A stretch of 64,000 bases of DNA from Helianthus annuus. Taxonomy: Eukaryota; Streptophyta; Magnoliopsida; Asterales; Asteraceae. The position numbers and the translations under genes are program-made. Each line of letters begins with the position of its first letter. Positions within the stretch are counted from its first letter, which is position 1. Shown here piece after piece: positions 44,693 to 55,574 of the stretch. Location of the stretch: NCBI RefSeq assembly GCF_002127325.2, contig NC_035441.2, positions 155,401,122 to 155,465,121 on the forward strand. Direction: 5' to 3'. The notes under the pieces are model-generated. The model was not told the origin of the DNA. It was given only the letters and a program-made list of their open reading frames with translations, and ran no database searches.

Positions 44693-46761
44693 ATGAAGAT
44701 CTTCATCTTGACTTGTGTCTTTCTTGTGATATGTTCTTTGTCAGGTAATACATGTTTTAAAATCTGTTGAGCTACAAGAATGTGATTTTTTTTTTGACAG
44801 TTTTATTGTTTTGCAGCTGCTTTTGATCCTCTAGATCCAACTGGAAACATAACAGTCAAATGGGATATCATGTCTTGGACTGCAGATGGTTATGTGGTAA
44901 GAAATTAGGAGTAAAATCACCAAAATGATCATCTTGACCGATGAGTTTAACAAAATAGTCTTGATCTTTGAAAATTTTCAATCGGCTAGTGTTGGACAAG
45001 TGTCCCTTGAGAGTTGACATTGCAGATTTCAATGTTAGCCCAACAAATTTCCATCTGGCGTCAGGTCAAAATGCGTTGCGCGGGCGCAAGTGTGCCATGT
45101 GAAAGCTTCTGGTTGGCTGGAACGATTTCTTAACTAAAAATAAGAAAAGTCAAATGATATTTTTGTAAAAAAATCAAGGATATTTGGTCAAACTCAATGA
45201 TTAAAATGGCTATTTAGGTGATTTTCCCAAACCTAGAATTCTCAATGTTTGTTGATTTTTTCTCTTAAGGATTAATGATGTTTTCATGATGTTTGACTAC
45301 AGGCTACGGTAACGATGAACAATTTTCAGATGTACCGCCACATCCAGACTCCAGGGTGGACTCTCGGATGGACATGGGCTAAGAAAGAAGTGATATGGTC
45401 CATGGTTGGGGCTCAGGCCACAGAACAAGGAGACTGTTCAAAGTTCAAAGCCAATGTGCCACATTGTTGTAAGAAGAACCCAACAGTTGTGGACTTGCTA
45501 CCTGGTGTCCCTTACAACCAACAATTTTCCAACTGTTGCAAAGGTGGGGTCGTGGCCGCATGGGGTCAAGACCCCTCCACTTCAGTCTCGGCCTTCCAGG
45601 TCAGCGTTGGGATGGCCGGGACAACAAACAAGACGGTCAAACTACCGAAGAATTTCACTCTTTTAGGCCCTGGACCGGGGTATACATGTGGACCGGCGAA
45701 GGTTGTTCCTTCAACTACTTTTCTCACTCCGGATCGTCGAAGGAAAACTCAGGCATTAAGTAAGATTTACTTCTTTTAAAACACTATAGTTTGACTTTGA
45801 CTCGAGGTCAAAGACTCATGAGCGATTTATGTGTACAGTGACATGGAATGTGACATGCACGTATTCACAATTTTTGGCTTCAAAACACCCGAGTTGTTGC
45901 GTGTCTTTCTCGTCGTTCTACAATGAAACAATCACGCCTTGTCCTAATTGTGCGTGTGGTTGCGAGAACAAGAACAAATGTGTCAAGTAAGATGATGATT
46001 TTTTGAACATAAACTTGGATTTTAGTTTTTATAACTTTTGGAAAAGAAATGACTAATGGTTTTGGTGATGATTATAGGAGTGACTCTAAGCTTCTAAGTG
46101 TTGTTGGAGTAAATACACCGAGAAAAGACAATTCGCCGTTGCTTCAATGCACTCGGCATATGTGTCCCGTGAGGGTTCACTGGCACGTAAAGCAAAATTA
46201 CAAAGACTACTGGCGAGCGAAGGTGGCAATAACGAACTTCAACTATAGGATGAACTACACGCAGTGGACGCTCGTGGTTCAACATCCTAATCTAAATAAT
46301 GTTACTCAAGTTTTTAGCTTTGACTACAAGCCACTCGTTCCGTATGGGTCCATAAGTAAGTGATGCTTAATACATTTTGTGATCTTGGGTACTAATTTGA
46401 ACATAAGAACATTGTCTCTATTGACTAGTACTAAGATACATATCTAGATACTAAAGGACAATTTTGTAATTTCGATTGTGCAGATGATACGGGTATGTTC
46501 TATGGCATGAAGTTCTTCAATGACTTACTAATGGAAGCTGGTCCAACAGGAAATGTACAGTCAGAAGTGCTACTACAAAAGGACCAAAACACATTCACTT
46601 TCAAGCAAGGATGGGCGTTCCCGAGAAAGGTCTACTTCAACGGTGAAGAATGCATGCTGCCTCCACCGGAATCATACCCATTCTTACCAAATTCTGGTCA
46701 TGAAACCCGAGTTGGTGTGCTAACATTATTGGTTTCTTTGGTTATGTTCATATTCTTTTGA
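44693..46761 (+). CDS. COBRA-like GPI-anchored cell-wall protein
   Basis: Six exons with GT-AG introns: 44693-44744, 44817-44896, 45303-45759, 45839-45986, 46078-46355, 46484-46761, giving 430 residues. Residues 1-18 are a signal peptide (MKIFILTCVFLVICSLS). The COBRA domain starts at DPLDPTGNITVKWDI and includes YRHIQTPGWTLGWTWAKKEV, HCCKKNPTVVDLLPG and AGTTNKTVKLPKNFTLLGPG. The family's CCVS motif is at 216-219, followed by a Cys-rich CPNCACGC. The last 16 residues are hydrophobic (VGVLTLLVSLVMFIFF), the GPI-attachment signal. Several Asn-X-Ser/Thr sites are present. Family members orient cellulose deposition at the cell surface; the length fits the COBRA/COBL4 group (430-460 aa), but I cannot name the orthologue. 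The 5' region has TATATAATAAATA about 185 bp upstream. It looks intact; intron 2 carries a MITE. Confidence 0.93.
44909..45228. mobile_element. MITE in intron 2 of the COBRA-like gene
   Basis: Left GTAAAATCACCAAAATGATC and, inverted, right GGGAAAATCACCTAAATAGC are similar ends; further matching words (GAGTTTGAC/GAGTTTAAC, CTTGAT) follow in order. Non-coding. Confidence 0.5.
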
Positions 46762-48204
46762 ATTTAGCATTACTTGTCTTGCACTTGGTTAGTAGTTTGA
46801 GTTTTGAAGCTAAAAGAATGATACACATACACATGACACAGAGTTGAATCAAGGTTCATAAAGTGTCAAATTCTTTGAAAGAACACAAAAGATTGTACTT
46901 ATTTCATGAGACTACTGTACTACAAAGATTTTTGTATATTTTATGGAATACGAGTTAACTCAACAAAAGTTACCAAGAGAAGTTCTAAATTTGAGTATTA
47001 TGTTGCTAGATCTAATATGGTTGGTCGGGTCTTCTTGTTGGGTTGAACCGTATCTAGCATTCCCAGGTCGGTCAGCTCAACCTTTTTGAGGCCGAAAGCG
47101 AAATGAAAATTTGGGGCCTTTTTCTGTATTTCATTGTTATAAAGTTATAAATATAAACTCTCCTCATTCATTTAGCTCGAAACCGACAGTAATAAACTTA
47201 TTTAAACTAACTGGGATCTAACAAAACTTACATGAAAAGATAACCAGCTAACAGGAAGTCAGGAACTTATTAAAAAATTGTTACATTACATGCTGCACTA
47301 CACAGAAGTATTAACAATGCCTTAGATCAGAATCAGATGGTGAGAGTTGAGAGGCCTAATTCAGATTAACATATATGCCCTTAGTTTTAGCATGAAAACC
47401 CTTTACTTAAGATGAGGGACGACTCGTTGCATACCTGAGCATATGCTTACCGAATGGTGTGGCAACATGACAGTTGTGGTAACGGTCCTTGAGTATGAAC
47501 TCATCATGTTTCTAAAAGAACGTAAGCGCCTGCATAAGAAAATTCACCATTAACAACAAAAATTAGGATACAAATCATCTTAGCATTTGTAAATGGACAA
47601 ATAACAAGAGTGACCCTAACAACAAGTCTTGTAAAGGTAGAATAAATGTAAGCAATCACAACCATTGTGGTAGATAAAACAAATCTGCATTATTCAGCCG
47701 ACCCAAAATATGCCTTGAACGTTACCCAACCCGCATATTTCGCACCTTTAGTAACAATATGCAACAAATTAGCAGCCAATGCACATACCCTGCCACTTCT
47801 TCAACCTTAGGATCTGATTGCAAAGGATCATTATCACCAGATAAACTGTAAAGCAATGCTTGCAAACCATAAATTTATTCCAGAGGATAGAGAAACTGCT
47901 TCCAGAGAGACCCCCGGCTCCATAACCTAAATCAAAACGTTCTACATATATAGAATTAGCAAATAACGAATAAAAATGGGAAAAAAATGTAATAGTAACA
48001 TGTAGAAATATTAGTGAGACAAGAAGAATGTAACAAGCAAAGGCCACTAAATGTATAGGAAAAACTAATCCACTTAAACAACAATAAGACAAATTTGTCC
48101 CTCTCGCTAAAAGTTCATAGCCTTAATCCTGCGTATAAACAAACAACAAACAAATTATGAAATTCAGATCTCAAAGTGTTAGGCCAAGTTTTTCTTAGAT
48201 CTAC
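46762..48204. other. Intergenic DNA after the COBRA-like gene
   Basis: Probable 3' UTR for the first 200 bases. On the minus strand near 47535-47400, an acceptor-like TTATGCAG is followed by a reading KHDEFILKDRYHNCH then ATPFGKHMLRYATSRPSS, which looks like part of a protein but is preceded by a stop; unassigned. Near 47868-47930 is a SINE-like string (GCTTCCAGAGAGACCCC). Confidence 0.3.
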
Positions 48205-48408
48205 TATGATATTTTGAAGTATATCTGTTTGTGCGCACCTATGAAATTTCTCACATTAAAACTGATATTCCCAAAGTTTTTTTACTTAAATATGATATTC
48301 TGAAGTATATCTGTTTCTGTGCTTCTATGAAATTTCTCACATTAAAACTGATATTCCAAAGTTTCTTACTTAAATATGGTATTTTTGAAGCATATATCTT
48401 TTGTGCAG
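48205..48408. repeat. Tandem repeat, ~85-bp unit, 2.4 copies
   Basis: Units begin at 48205, 48291 and 48375 with TATG(A/G)TATT..GAAG.ATAT and contain ATGAAATTTCTCACATTAAA. The third is partial. Confidence 0.8.
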
Positions 48409-49310
48409 TTCAGACTATAGGATATCCCTATTTTACCTTTTCTTGATCGATTTAGCATTATCTTATAACTCGAAGCGCTTAACTCGGTAATATCAATAAA
48501 ATGAACAGGCCCCTGCATTTGAACAGAGGTTGAAGTTCAGAAAAAGATGACAAGAAATTCAATTAAATAAGAGAAATAATATGTACAGTGATACTGAGAA
48601 GAAGCAAGTGGAGTTGAATTCGTTGCAAGACATGACATTGTGATCTGAACAATGAACACATAACAATACCAATAAAAAAAAAAAAAAAAAAATCAGTCTT
48701 TTTTTCATTCAGGCATTTCATCTAACACATGATCTTCATGAAACAAAGAGACCTTGAAAATAAACTGTTAACGTAACATTTCTATGCTTCAACTTAACAA
48801 AACAATTTCAAACTTGATTTTAGAAAGTAAGGTGACCCATAAATGATAGCCAATACTCTTAACACATACTCTCAAAAAACATGATTATTTTTAATCTTTT
48901 TAACTTTTGATACCCTTTATTAATAACATTAGATTAATTAAGGATAAAAAAAAATCAACGCGCTATATAAAACGAGTTATCATTTTTTTATTTCTTAAAG
49001 TGAATTAGTTAAAAATAATAACTGTATATGGAGAGCCCAGCCACCAAAGGGACGTGAGCCCTGTGATTCATAAGTCAGCACCAGGTGACAACAAGTATGC
49101 AGGATTTGGGTAGTTAAGCGACACGTATATCATTCCACACGAAAAAGGGCAATTACAAAGCAATGGCAGGTACTCGGGCAACCAGTGAGGTGTTACAGGG
49201 ACCAGTGGCGAAGCTTGACAATGAATACGGGGTCGAAAACGTATATACCCAAAAATTTCTATAGAACTGTGGGTTATAAAATATATACTAATTAAAACAA
49301 TATATTTAAG
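48409..49310. other. Intergenic DNA upstream of the carrier gene
   Basis: AT-rich, with an A-run at 48675-48692. At 49130-49186 lies the 57-bp string shared with the retroposed insert at 42820-42961. No gene. Confidence 0.4.
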
Positions 49311-49452
49311 CAATGTTTTAAAATCCGGTTTTTATACCGTACTGGATTTGACTTAGAAACAATTTAACTAGGTGTATTAGACGGTTCAACCGTGTGTACC
49401 AAACGATTTAACCGGTATAACCGGTCAGTTTGAACCGGTTTTTAAAACATTC
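49311..49452. mobile_element. Small MITE with AACCGG words
   Basis: Ends AATGTTTTAAAATCCGGTTT and, inverted, AATGTTTTAAAAACCGGTTC are near-perfect inverses around a core of CGGT words. Confidence 0.6.
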
Positions 49453-49689
49453 TATTTAGGCAAAGGATTATTAACACGTGTTTAGTAATATATACATAGA
49501 GATGCGGAGATGCTGGATCTGATCCACATCCACCTACTTGATTCGGACTCATCGACAGTTGATTTTCGGTTGCCCCTTTCCATTTCCCATCCTTCTGGAC
49601 ATCATAAAACCCTACTCAAACACGTCGAGGAACGTGTTTCTAGGGCTTACACCTTGAATTCTTCCAATTGGTAAGGATTCGATCGAGTC

Positions 49690-52600
49690 ATGGAGACTGC
49701 TCGTTCTGGTGCAGGATCCTTCGCTCAAACCGAAGTTAACTGGGATAAGTAAGCAATTTTCTCGTTCCTTGTTTGATCTTTTATTGTATCTACCTTCCAG
49801 CAGTATCATTGAGATTGTAATTTGTAGGAACCTAGGGCAAAACTTTTGACATTCAATATGAATTATATGTTTGAATTTTGTGATGAAGCAGATAGGGTTT
49901 TAACTGCATGTTTCACTCAGACTAATTGTTTCAAACTTCAGATGATTTGATTACCATTAACCATTAGATTAGATTCTGGATGAAATTGGCTAAGAAATTT
50001 GATGAATTCTTTGGTAACAACAGGCATTGACCTGAGAATTAGAGTAGAACATCAGTTGAACGGTTGCGTAGGGAAACAGAGAAATGAAATGGATTTTGGT
50101 TAGATGATGCCGTTAGTTTGTTTGTTTATTTACTAATTTCACACCTTTTACTAAGACTTTAGCAACAAAACCACAAAAAATAGAGCCGTTTGGAACTCAG
50201 TGTTTCCATCCAATGTAAGGTTGTGTGTAGCGAAGAACGTCCAAGGCGTTACCCACCACTCACGTTGGAGCCACATTCACCACTCCCGCCAGCTCATTGC
50301 TCACCTTCACACCTCCACCTCTGCCCCTCTGCGCCCCTGTAATGCCCCACCGGCGCCGATTAACGCCCTTTCAAGCGTTACTGTGTTGCCACCTTGTGTT
50401 GACTCGGACGAATCAAGCCCCTTGGGTGGCCCTCTGGTACACTGTACACACAGGACACAGCCTAAGGTGGACTAGCCAGCACAGTGCAAAGCACTAGACA
50501 CTGATTCATTCAAAAAACTCGCAGAATCAAATCTTGTGGACTTGCTAATCTAGTGCTCTAAGACCAAAAAAAAAAGTTAAAAAACTAGCTGTGCAGATTG
50601 CATAAGTTTTTGGTAGGAGAAAATCAAGTAGCATGATTTAACAAGGGACTGCTGAGTGTTGCATGCATTCCATATATCATATATGCACTGCAAATATTAG
50701 ATTTCATATCTGTTGTATAGATCTATCTACTTATTTGCATACAAGGAACCGAGCACCCCTTCAATGCTTACTGCAATAAACTGGAACCAAACAAAAACAA
50801 TAATTGTAGTTTCTTTTTATTCAATTTTGATTGTTTTGAGCTCTAAAATTTTTCTTTCAAACTTTTGCAGGCTTGATAAAACTAAGTTTTATGTGGTAGG
50901 AGCTGGGATATTCAGCGCGCTTACAGTTGGACTCTACCCGATATCTGTCGTAAAGACGAGGCTGCAGGTTGCAACAAAAGACTCCGTAGAGAAGAATGCA
51001 TATGCTGTTATCAGAGGCTTACTAAAAACCGAAGGCATCCCAGGTTTTTACAGGGGTTTCGCCACCGTCATCACAGGAGCAATTCCTGTTAGAATCGTAT
51101 TACTCAGCGCATTAGAGACAACAAAGGTGGCTGCTTTCAAAATGCTCGAACCATTTGATATTTCAGATCCTTCAAAGGCTGCTATTGCTAATGGAATTGC
51201 TGGATTGACGTCATCTCTTTGTGCTCAATTTGTCTTTGTTCCTGTTGATGTGGTATACCTTCTTTGTCTCTTCAAGTATAATGTTAGATCTATGTGTATG
51301 TGTGTATATTCTAAATGGTCAAGGTCAACAGATTAGTCAAAGATTGATGGTTCAAGGATATTCGGGCCATGCAAGCTATAATGGTGGCCTGGATGTTGCC
51401 CGTAAAGTTCTGAAACAAGATGGTATCAGAGGGCTTTACAGAGGATTCGGTTTGTCGGTCATGACGTATTCTCCGTCTAGTGCGGTTTGGTGGGCCAGCT
51501 ATGGTTCCAGTCAACGCGTTATATGGAAGTGAGGAGTCTTCTTTTCTTTTCTTTTCTGTTTTGTTTTTCAGTTTGTATTTCCAGCACTATATGTACACGA
51601 GTGTTTTAACTTTTATGTAGTCTGTTAGGTCATGGAAGTGACGGCAATGGATCAGTTCCTAGCCAAGGAACGGTAGTTCTAGTTCAAGGTGCCGGAGGAA
51701 TTTTTGCTGGTGCCGCATCGTCTTTCATCACAACTCCACTGGACACTATAAAAACTCGATTACAGGTACAATCATGATTCTTATATTATAATCCGTTTCT
51801 TCGCAAAATATTTGTTACGAATATTTTTTTTTAAGTTTGTTGTTCCTATTTGTTTTGGTACAAGGTAATGAAACATGAAAATCGACCCTCTACGCGACAA
51901 GTTATTAAAGCATTAATTGCAGAAGATGGCTGGAAAGGTTTCTATAGAGGGATTGGTCCAAGATTTTTTAGCACGTCGGCATGGGGAACATCCATGATAC
52001 TCGCATACGAATATTTGAGTATGAAATCTTCCTTCTTATGCTCTGCATTTTCATTGCATGTTCATGTAATTATTAACATAAGCATCATGATAACCAAAAC
52101 TTTGATAAAAACCTCCCATGTATACTTTGAAATTATTCAATATCACTTGTATACAATGTTATTGCCTGAAAAAGAAATCTGGATTCTCCTTCATGTATGT
52201 AGTCAATCATAACTTGAGCTCATATTTTTCGGCATTTGTACACTTTTTTTCTAAGGGTGTGTTCATAAGCTATTGAAACCGACTGGATCGTCCAAACCAA
52301 AGCAAGTCAGCTGGTTTGAGATTTGTATGATTCGGTTCACGCTTCGGTTTTGATGGTTTAAAAAATTTGACTGACGGTTTGGAGATTAGACGTTAGAACC
52401 AGCTATGTATCTGCCTGTTTAACCTTTTATATATAACTTTTTTTAGAATATGCAGTTGTGTATATGCATTATATTAATGACACCTTTTTTATTTAAAAAA
52501 AAACTAATGCAAATCATCAGTTTTGAAAGAAAGAAAAGAGTGGTTCAAACTGTCAAAACTGAACGGCAAACCGCTAAAGCTGTCGAAACCCCCACTCAAC

Positions 52601-52809
52601 CCAACTGGTTAGGTTTGTCGCTTCCCAAAACCATAGTTAGCGGTTCGGCCTAAAATTTGTGAAAACTGGCCGAACTGGACCGTGAACACATCTCTTAGTT
52701 TTTATGTTGCATGTTCTTTCATGTGATCTCTGTTTGCTAACATTTGTTTACCATTGCTTAATGGTTTTGTATGGTCTATGTAGAGCGGATATGTGCTCGA
52801 GATTTGTAG
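49690..52809 (+). CDS. Mitochondrial carrier, SLC25A44-like
   Basis: Six exons with GT-AG introns: 49690-49748, 50871-51252, 51332-51528, 51621-51765, 51865-52018 and 52784-52809, together 320 residues ending ICARDL. Three mitochondrial-carrier repeats are visible, each opening with its signature: YPISVVKTRLQ at 43-48 (Ser instead of the acidic residue), VPVDVISQRL at 144-149 and TPLDTIKTRLQ at 252-257; each half-repeat ends with a GFYRG/GLYRG loop. The second matrix motif lacks its basic residue. The sequence is closest to the plant SLC25A44-type group (NWDKLDKTKFY near the start; MTYSPSSAVWWASYGSSQRV). The animal protein transports branched-chain amino acids; the plant substrate is not settled. 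Six transmembrane helices in the inner membrane are expected. Intron 1 (1.1 kb) holds a GC-rich repeat-like patch and intron 5 a MITE. Confidence 0.93.
50160..50560. repeat. GC-rich repeat-like patch in carrier intron 1
   Basis: Base composition jumps to GC-rich with words AAGGCGTTACCCACCACTCA and ATTAACGCCCTTTCAAGCGT. Frames here are an effect of composition. Probably a PIF-type MITE relic; no ends defined. Confidence 0.35.
52252..52697. mobile_element. MITE in carrier intron 5
   Basis: Ends TAAGGGTGTGTTCA and, inverted, TAAGAGATGTGTTCAC; inside are AACCG/CGGTT words as in hAT-like MITEs. No clear duplication. Confidence 0.5.
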
Positions 52810-53202
52810 ATTAGTCCGCCATTGAATAAGAGATGTGATTCATACTCCAGCTACTGTGATTATTCAGTTGAGGCGAGATACTTTTGTAATTCTTACTCAT
52901 CTAAGATGCGCATGTATACAAATACATAAATGGTGTAGACTGGCACAAACCTCTCTTGGTTTATTGCAGCATGACTAGGACCAGATCACTGTAAAAGCAC
53001 ATGTATGTTAGTCTTTTAACCATTTTTGACTTACTAGAATTGTATTGAGGATGTATTCCCATTTTAGAACAGAAATGAAAGTAGACAACAGTTACTGCTC
53101 TTTTGTGTCCCATGTAGATTTCTCTTGAAGTTTGGTTTGGATACAAAAGTAATTGTAATATTTTTCAAGGGTTTAAATACAAAAATAAAACACATTTACC
53201 AG
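52810..53202. other. 3' region of the carrier gene and spacer
   Basis: Likely 3' UTR followed by AT-rich spacer; nothing else recognised. Confidence 0.4.
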
Positions 53203-53220
53203 GGGCGGATGCACCTTGTA

Positions 53221-55482
53221 TGTCACACCCCCAAAAACCACATGCGGAACACCACTGCTTGGAGGCGTGACCGACCAGGATCCAGCCACCAATTATACTG
53301 AGCATTGATTTAATAGTAGAAATATTTACTATCCAAAGTAGTTAGCAACATCGTAGTTTAAGTTCGATAATTAGTTTAACAAAACAGCGGAAGCAAAACC
53401 AAATAGTTTTAAAGATAGTTCTTAGTTTAAGATAATTAAACCCAACAAACGGGTTTTGACGAACACTACACCTCCCCAAGCAGCAGCTCCTCAGTCAATG
53501 GTTACCTGCAAAGCATGCAGTAAGGGGTCAACAATAATGCTGAGTGAGTTCACTAGTTGTCCAGTTTTAGTTTACCAAAAACTTAAGTTGTTTAGATAAA
53601 GCATTTATAATCACGTTGTGGGGAGCTACCCCATCTGTAAGCTCACTAAACTGTAGATACCGAAACTGTTGACGGAAAGTTGTTGTGCCCCGAGTCAATG
53701 TCTATCGTCATTGACCAAGTTGCAAGGTCTACTAGTTCACGCCCGATCTCCCCCGGTCACGGTGTGAGGTTGTCAAACCTAATAGCGCTATCAACTAATA
53801 ACCCGTTCGCCCCCGGCGATTAATCGGTACTGTAAGCAGGGACTTAAAGTGATAGAGTTTCGTTTAGCATGGCTAGTTGTGATTTATAAATAGTATCCAA
53901 GCGTATCTCCCCCGGAGATAGTAGTTACCCATTCTGGTTTCCCCCGGAAGTAATGGTTCAAAAGTGTTTTTCCCAAAGTTGGTAGTTTGTCCGTGTCCCT
54001 CCACGGGACGCATGCTTTTAGTGTGTGAACTCACCTTGGGTTGCTCGGCAGATTAGGTTACTTTGTCAAACACGCTGGTCACCACGTCCTAGCATGGTCA
54101 CCAGTAGGTCAGGTTTGGTGTACAAGCAATCACGTAAAATCTACACATAACTAACACGTAGCATGCATACAAACAGACATGGGGTTATTGGGCCGGCCCT
54201 AATATTTACACAATCAAACAGCAACACATAGTCCAGTCAACAGGTAGCCCATATTAAACACGTTATGGCCCAATAACCAAAGTGGACAGCCCAGTCGCAA
54301 CAAGGTGGTCTCGAGTCGCAACCAGGAGGTCTCGGCTTGTCACGCTGTGGTTGCGAGTCGCAACCGTTGGGGTCTCGAGTCGCAACCGTTGCGGTCTCGA
54401 GTTGTCACGCTGTGGTCTCGAGTCGCAACCGTTGTGGTCTCGAGTCGCAACCGTTGCGGTCTCGAGTTGTCACGCTGTGGTTGCGAGTCGCAACCGTTGC
54501 GGTCTCGAGTCGTAATGCTGTCCTTGTCTTGTTCACGTGCAGATTCAGACATATCAGGCTAAATTGTACTATGTAATCAGGCCCAAATCGAGAAACAACC
54601 AATAAGGTTTCAACTAACAGTTTTCCTAATCTGACCATTAGTAAACAATGGATCAAACATTGCCCTTTTTAAATCTTCAAGTCATATTCAACAAGTTCAT
54701 CACAAGTTCATCATTTTAGGGTTTTCATATCAAACATAACCATACATTTTTGAACCGAAATCTTATGTTTAACAAGATCATTTTGCAAGAAACAAAGAAG
54801 CATAGTTTGGTTGGCCATAATCATTCTTAAACTACCATTTGTTAGTCATTTTAAACATGTTATCAAGCATTCATACATAATGGTTACACATATTGTCAAA
54901 CTCACAAATCATCCTAAAAATCATGCATAACACTTCTAACTAACACTTTCTAGTTCATTCAACACACATAAATCCCATACACATACTAGAACACTAACCG
55001 GTTAAGAAGAAGGCACCGAATCAAGGAAGAAAATGAGAAAGTGAAATGTCCGACTTGTGGTGATGATCTTGACCGAGTTTCCTTGACCGAGATTCCTTGT
55101 TGTTGCCGGTTTGATTCCAAGCTTGAACCGAGAATTTAGAGAGGGAAAGTGGTGTTGTTGAGGGTTTTCTAGTGAGAGAGAAAGGAGTGTTTGTGTGTGT
55201 TGGTAACTAATGAATGAAGAATGAGGGGAAGTTGGGTTTTTATATAAGGGATCTCGAGTTGGGCTTGGGGGTTTCGGCCCAAACGGTTTCGGCTCAAGAG
55301 GCCCACTCGAGACCGAGTGGTCTCGAGTCATGGTCTCGACTCACTAGTATATACGCATAAATATATATATAATACATACATACAACACATATCATGCAAA
55401 AAGTCACGTTTCCATTTAATAACATATATATATATACAATGATATTACAAGATGTTTGTTCGGAAAAACCTAGAGTGTCACA
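53221..55482 (-). repeat. 3' LTR of gypsy element 2 (left side)
   Basis: On the plus strand it begins TGTCACACCCCCAAAAACC and ends TAGAGTGTCACA. It holds the CTCGAG-rich repeat block at about 54290-54520 and a single copy of the 19-bp unit near 55300. Confidence 0.95.
54290..54520. repeat. GTCTCGAGTCGCAACCG repeat block in LTR
   Basis: Units GGTCTCGAGTCGCAACCGTT and GGTTGCGAGTCGCAACCGTT alternate with CTCGAGTTGTCACGCTGT, about eight units in all. Identical block at 61542-61772. Frames in it on both strands are repeat artefacts. Confidence 0.9.
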
Positions 55483-55574
55483 TTATCCCCAAGTTTTAAG
55501 AACTTTCGTCCCGAAAGTTAAGGCAGCCACTGTCAAGCTAGCGTGTTTCAACGGGGTGTCACATCATCCCCCCG
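55483..55574 (-). promoter_or_regulatory. Polypurine tract region, duplicated motif
   Basis: On the minus strand, ACTTGGGGATAA directly precedes the LTR start TGTGACACTCTAGG. About 85 bp before it stands a similar and more purine-rich motif, CGGGGGGATGATGTGACACC, just after the pol stop. Confidence 0.6.

Noticed and set aside
50200..50497. Pro/His-rich frames in carrier intron 1 as a nested gene
   Set aside because: Effect of a GC-rich repeat patch; lies between confirmed exons 1 and 2 and has no domain.
54290..54520. CRISPR-like regular repeats
   Set aside because: Units are adjacent or merged without unique spacers, in a plant LTR; no cas genes.
54282..54656. Overlapping open frames on both strands in the gypsy 2 LTR (and the same at 61534-61908)
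   Set aside because: They are by-products of the CTCGAGTCGCAACCG repeat array, low in complexity, and identical in both LTRs; no domain.
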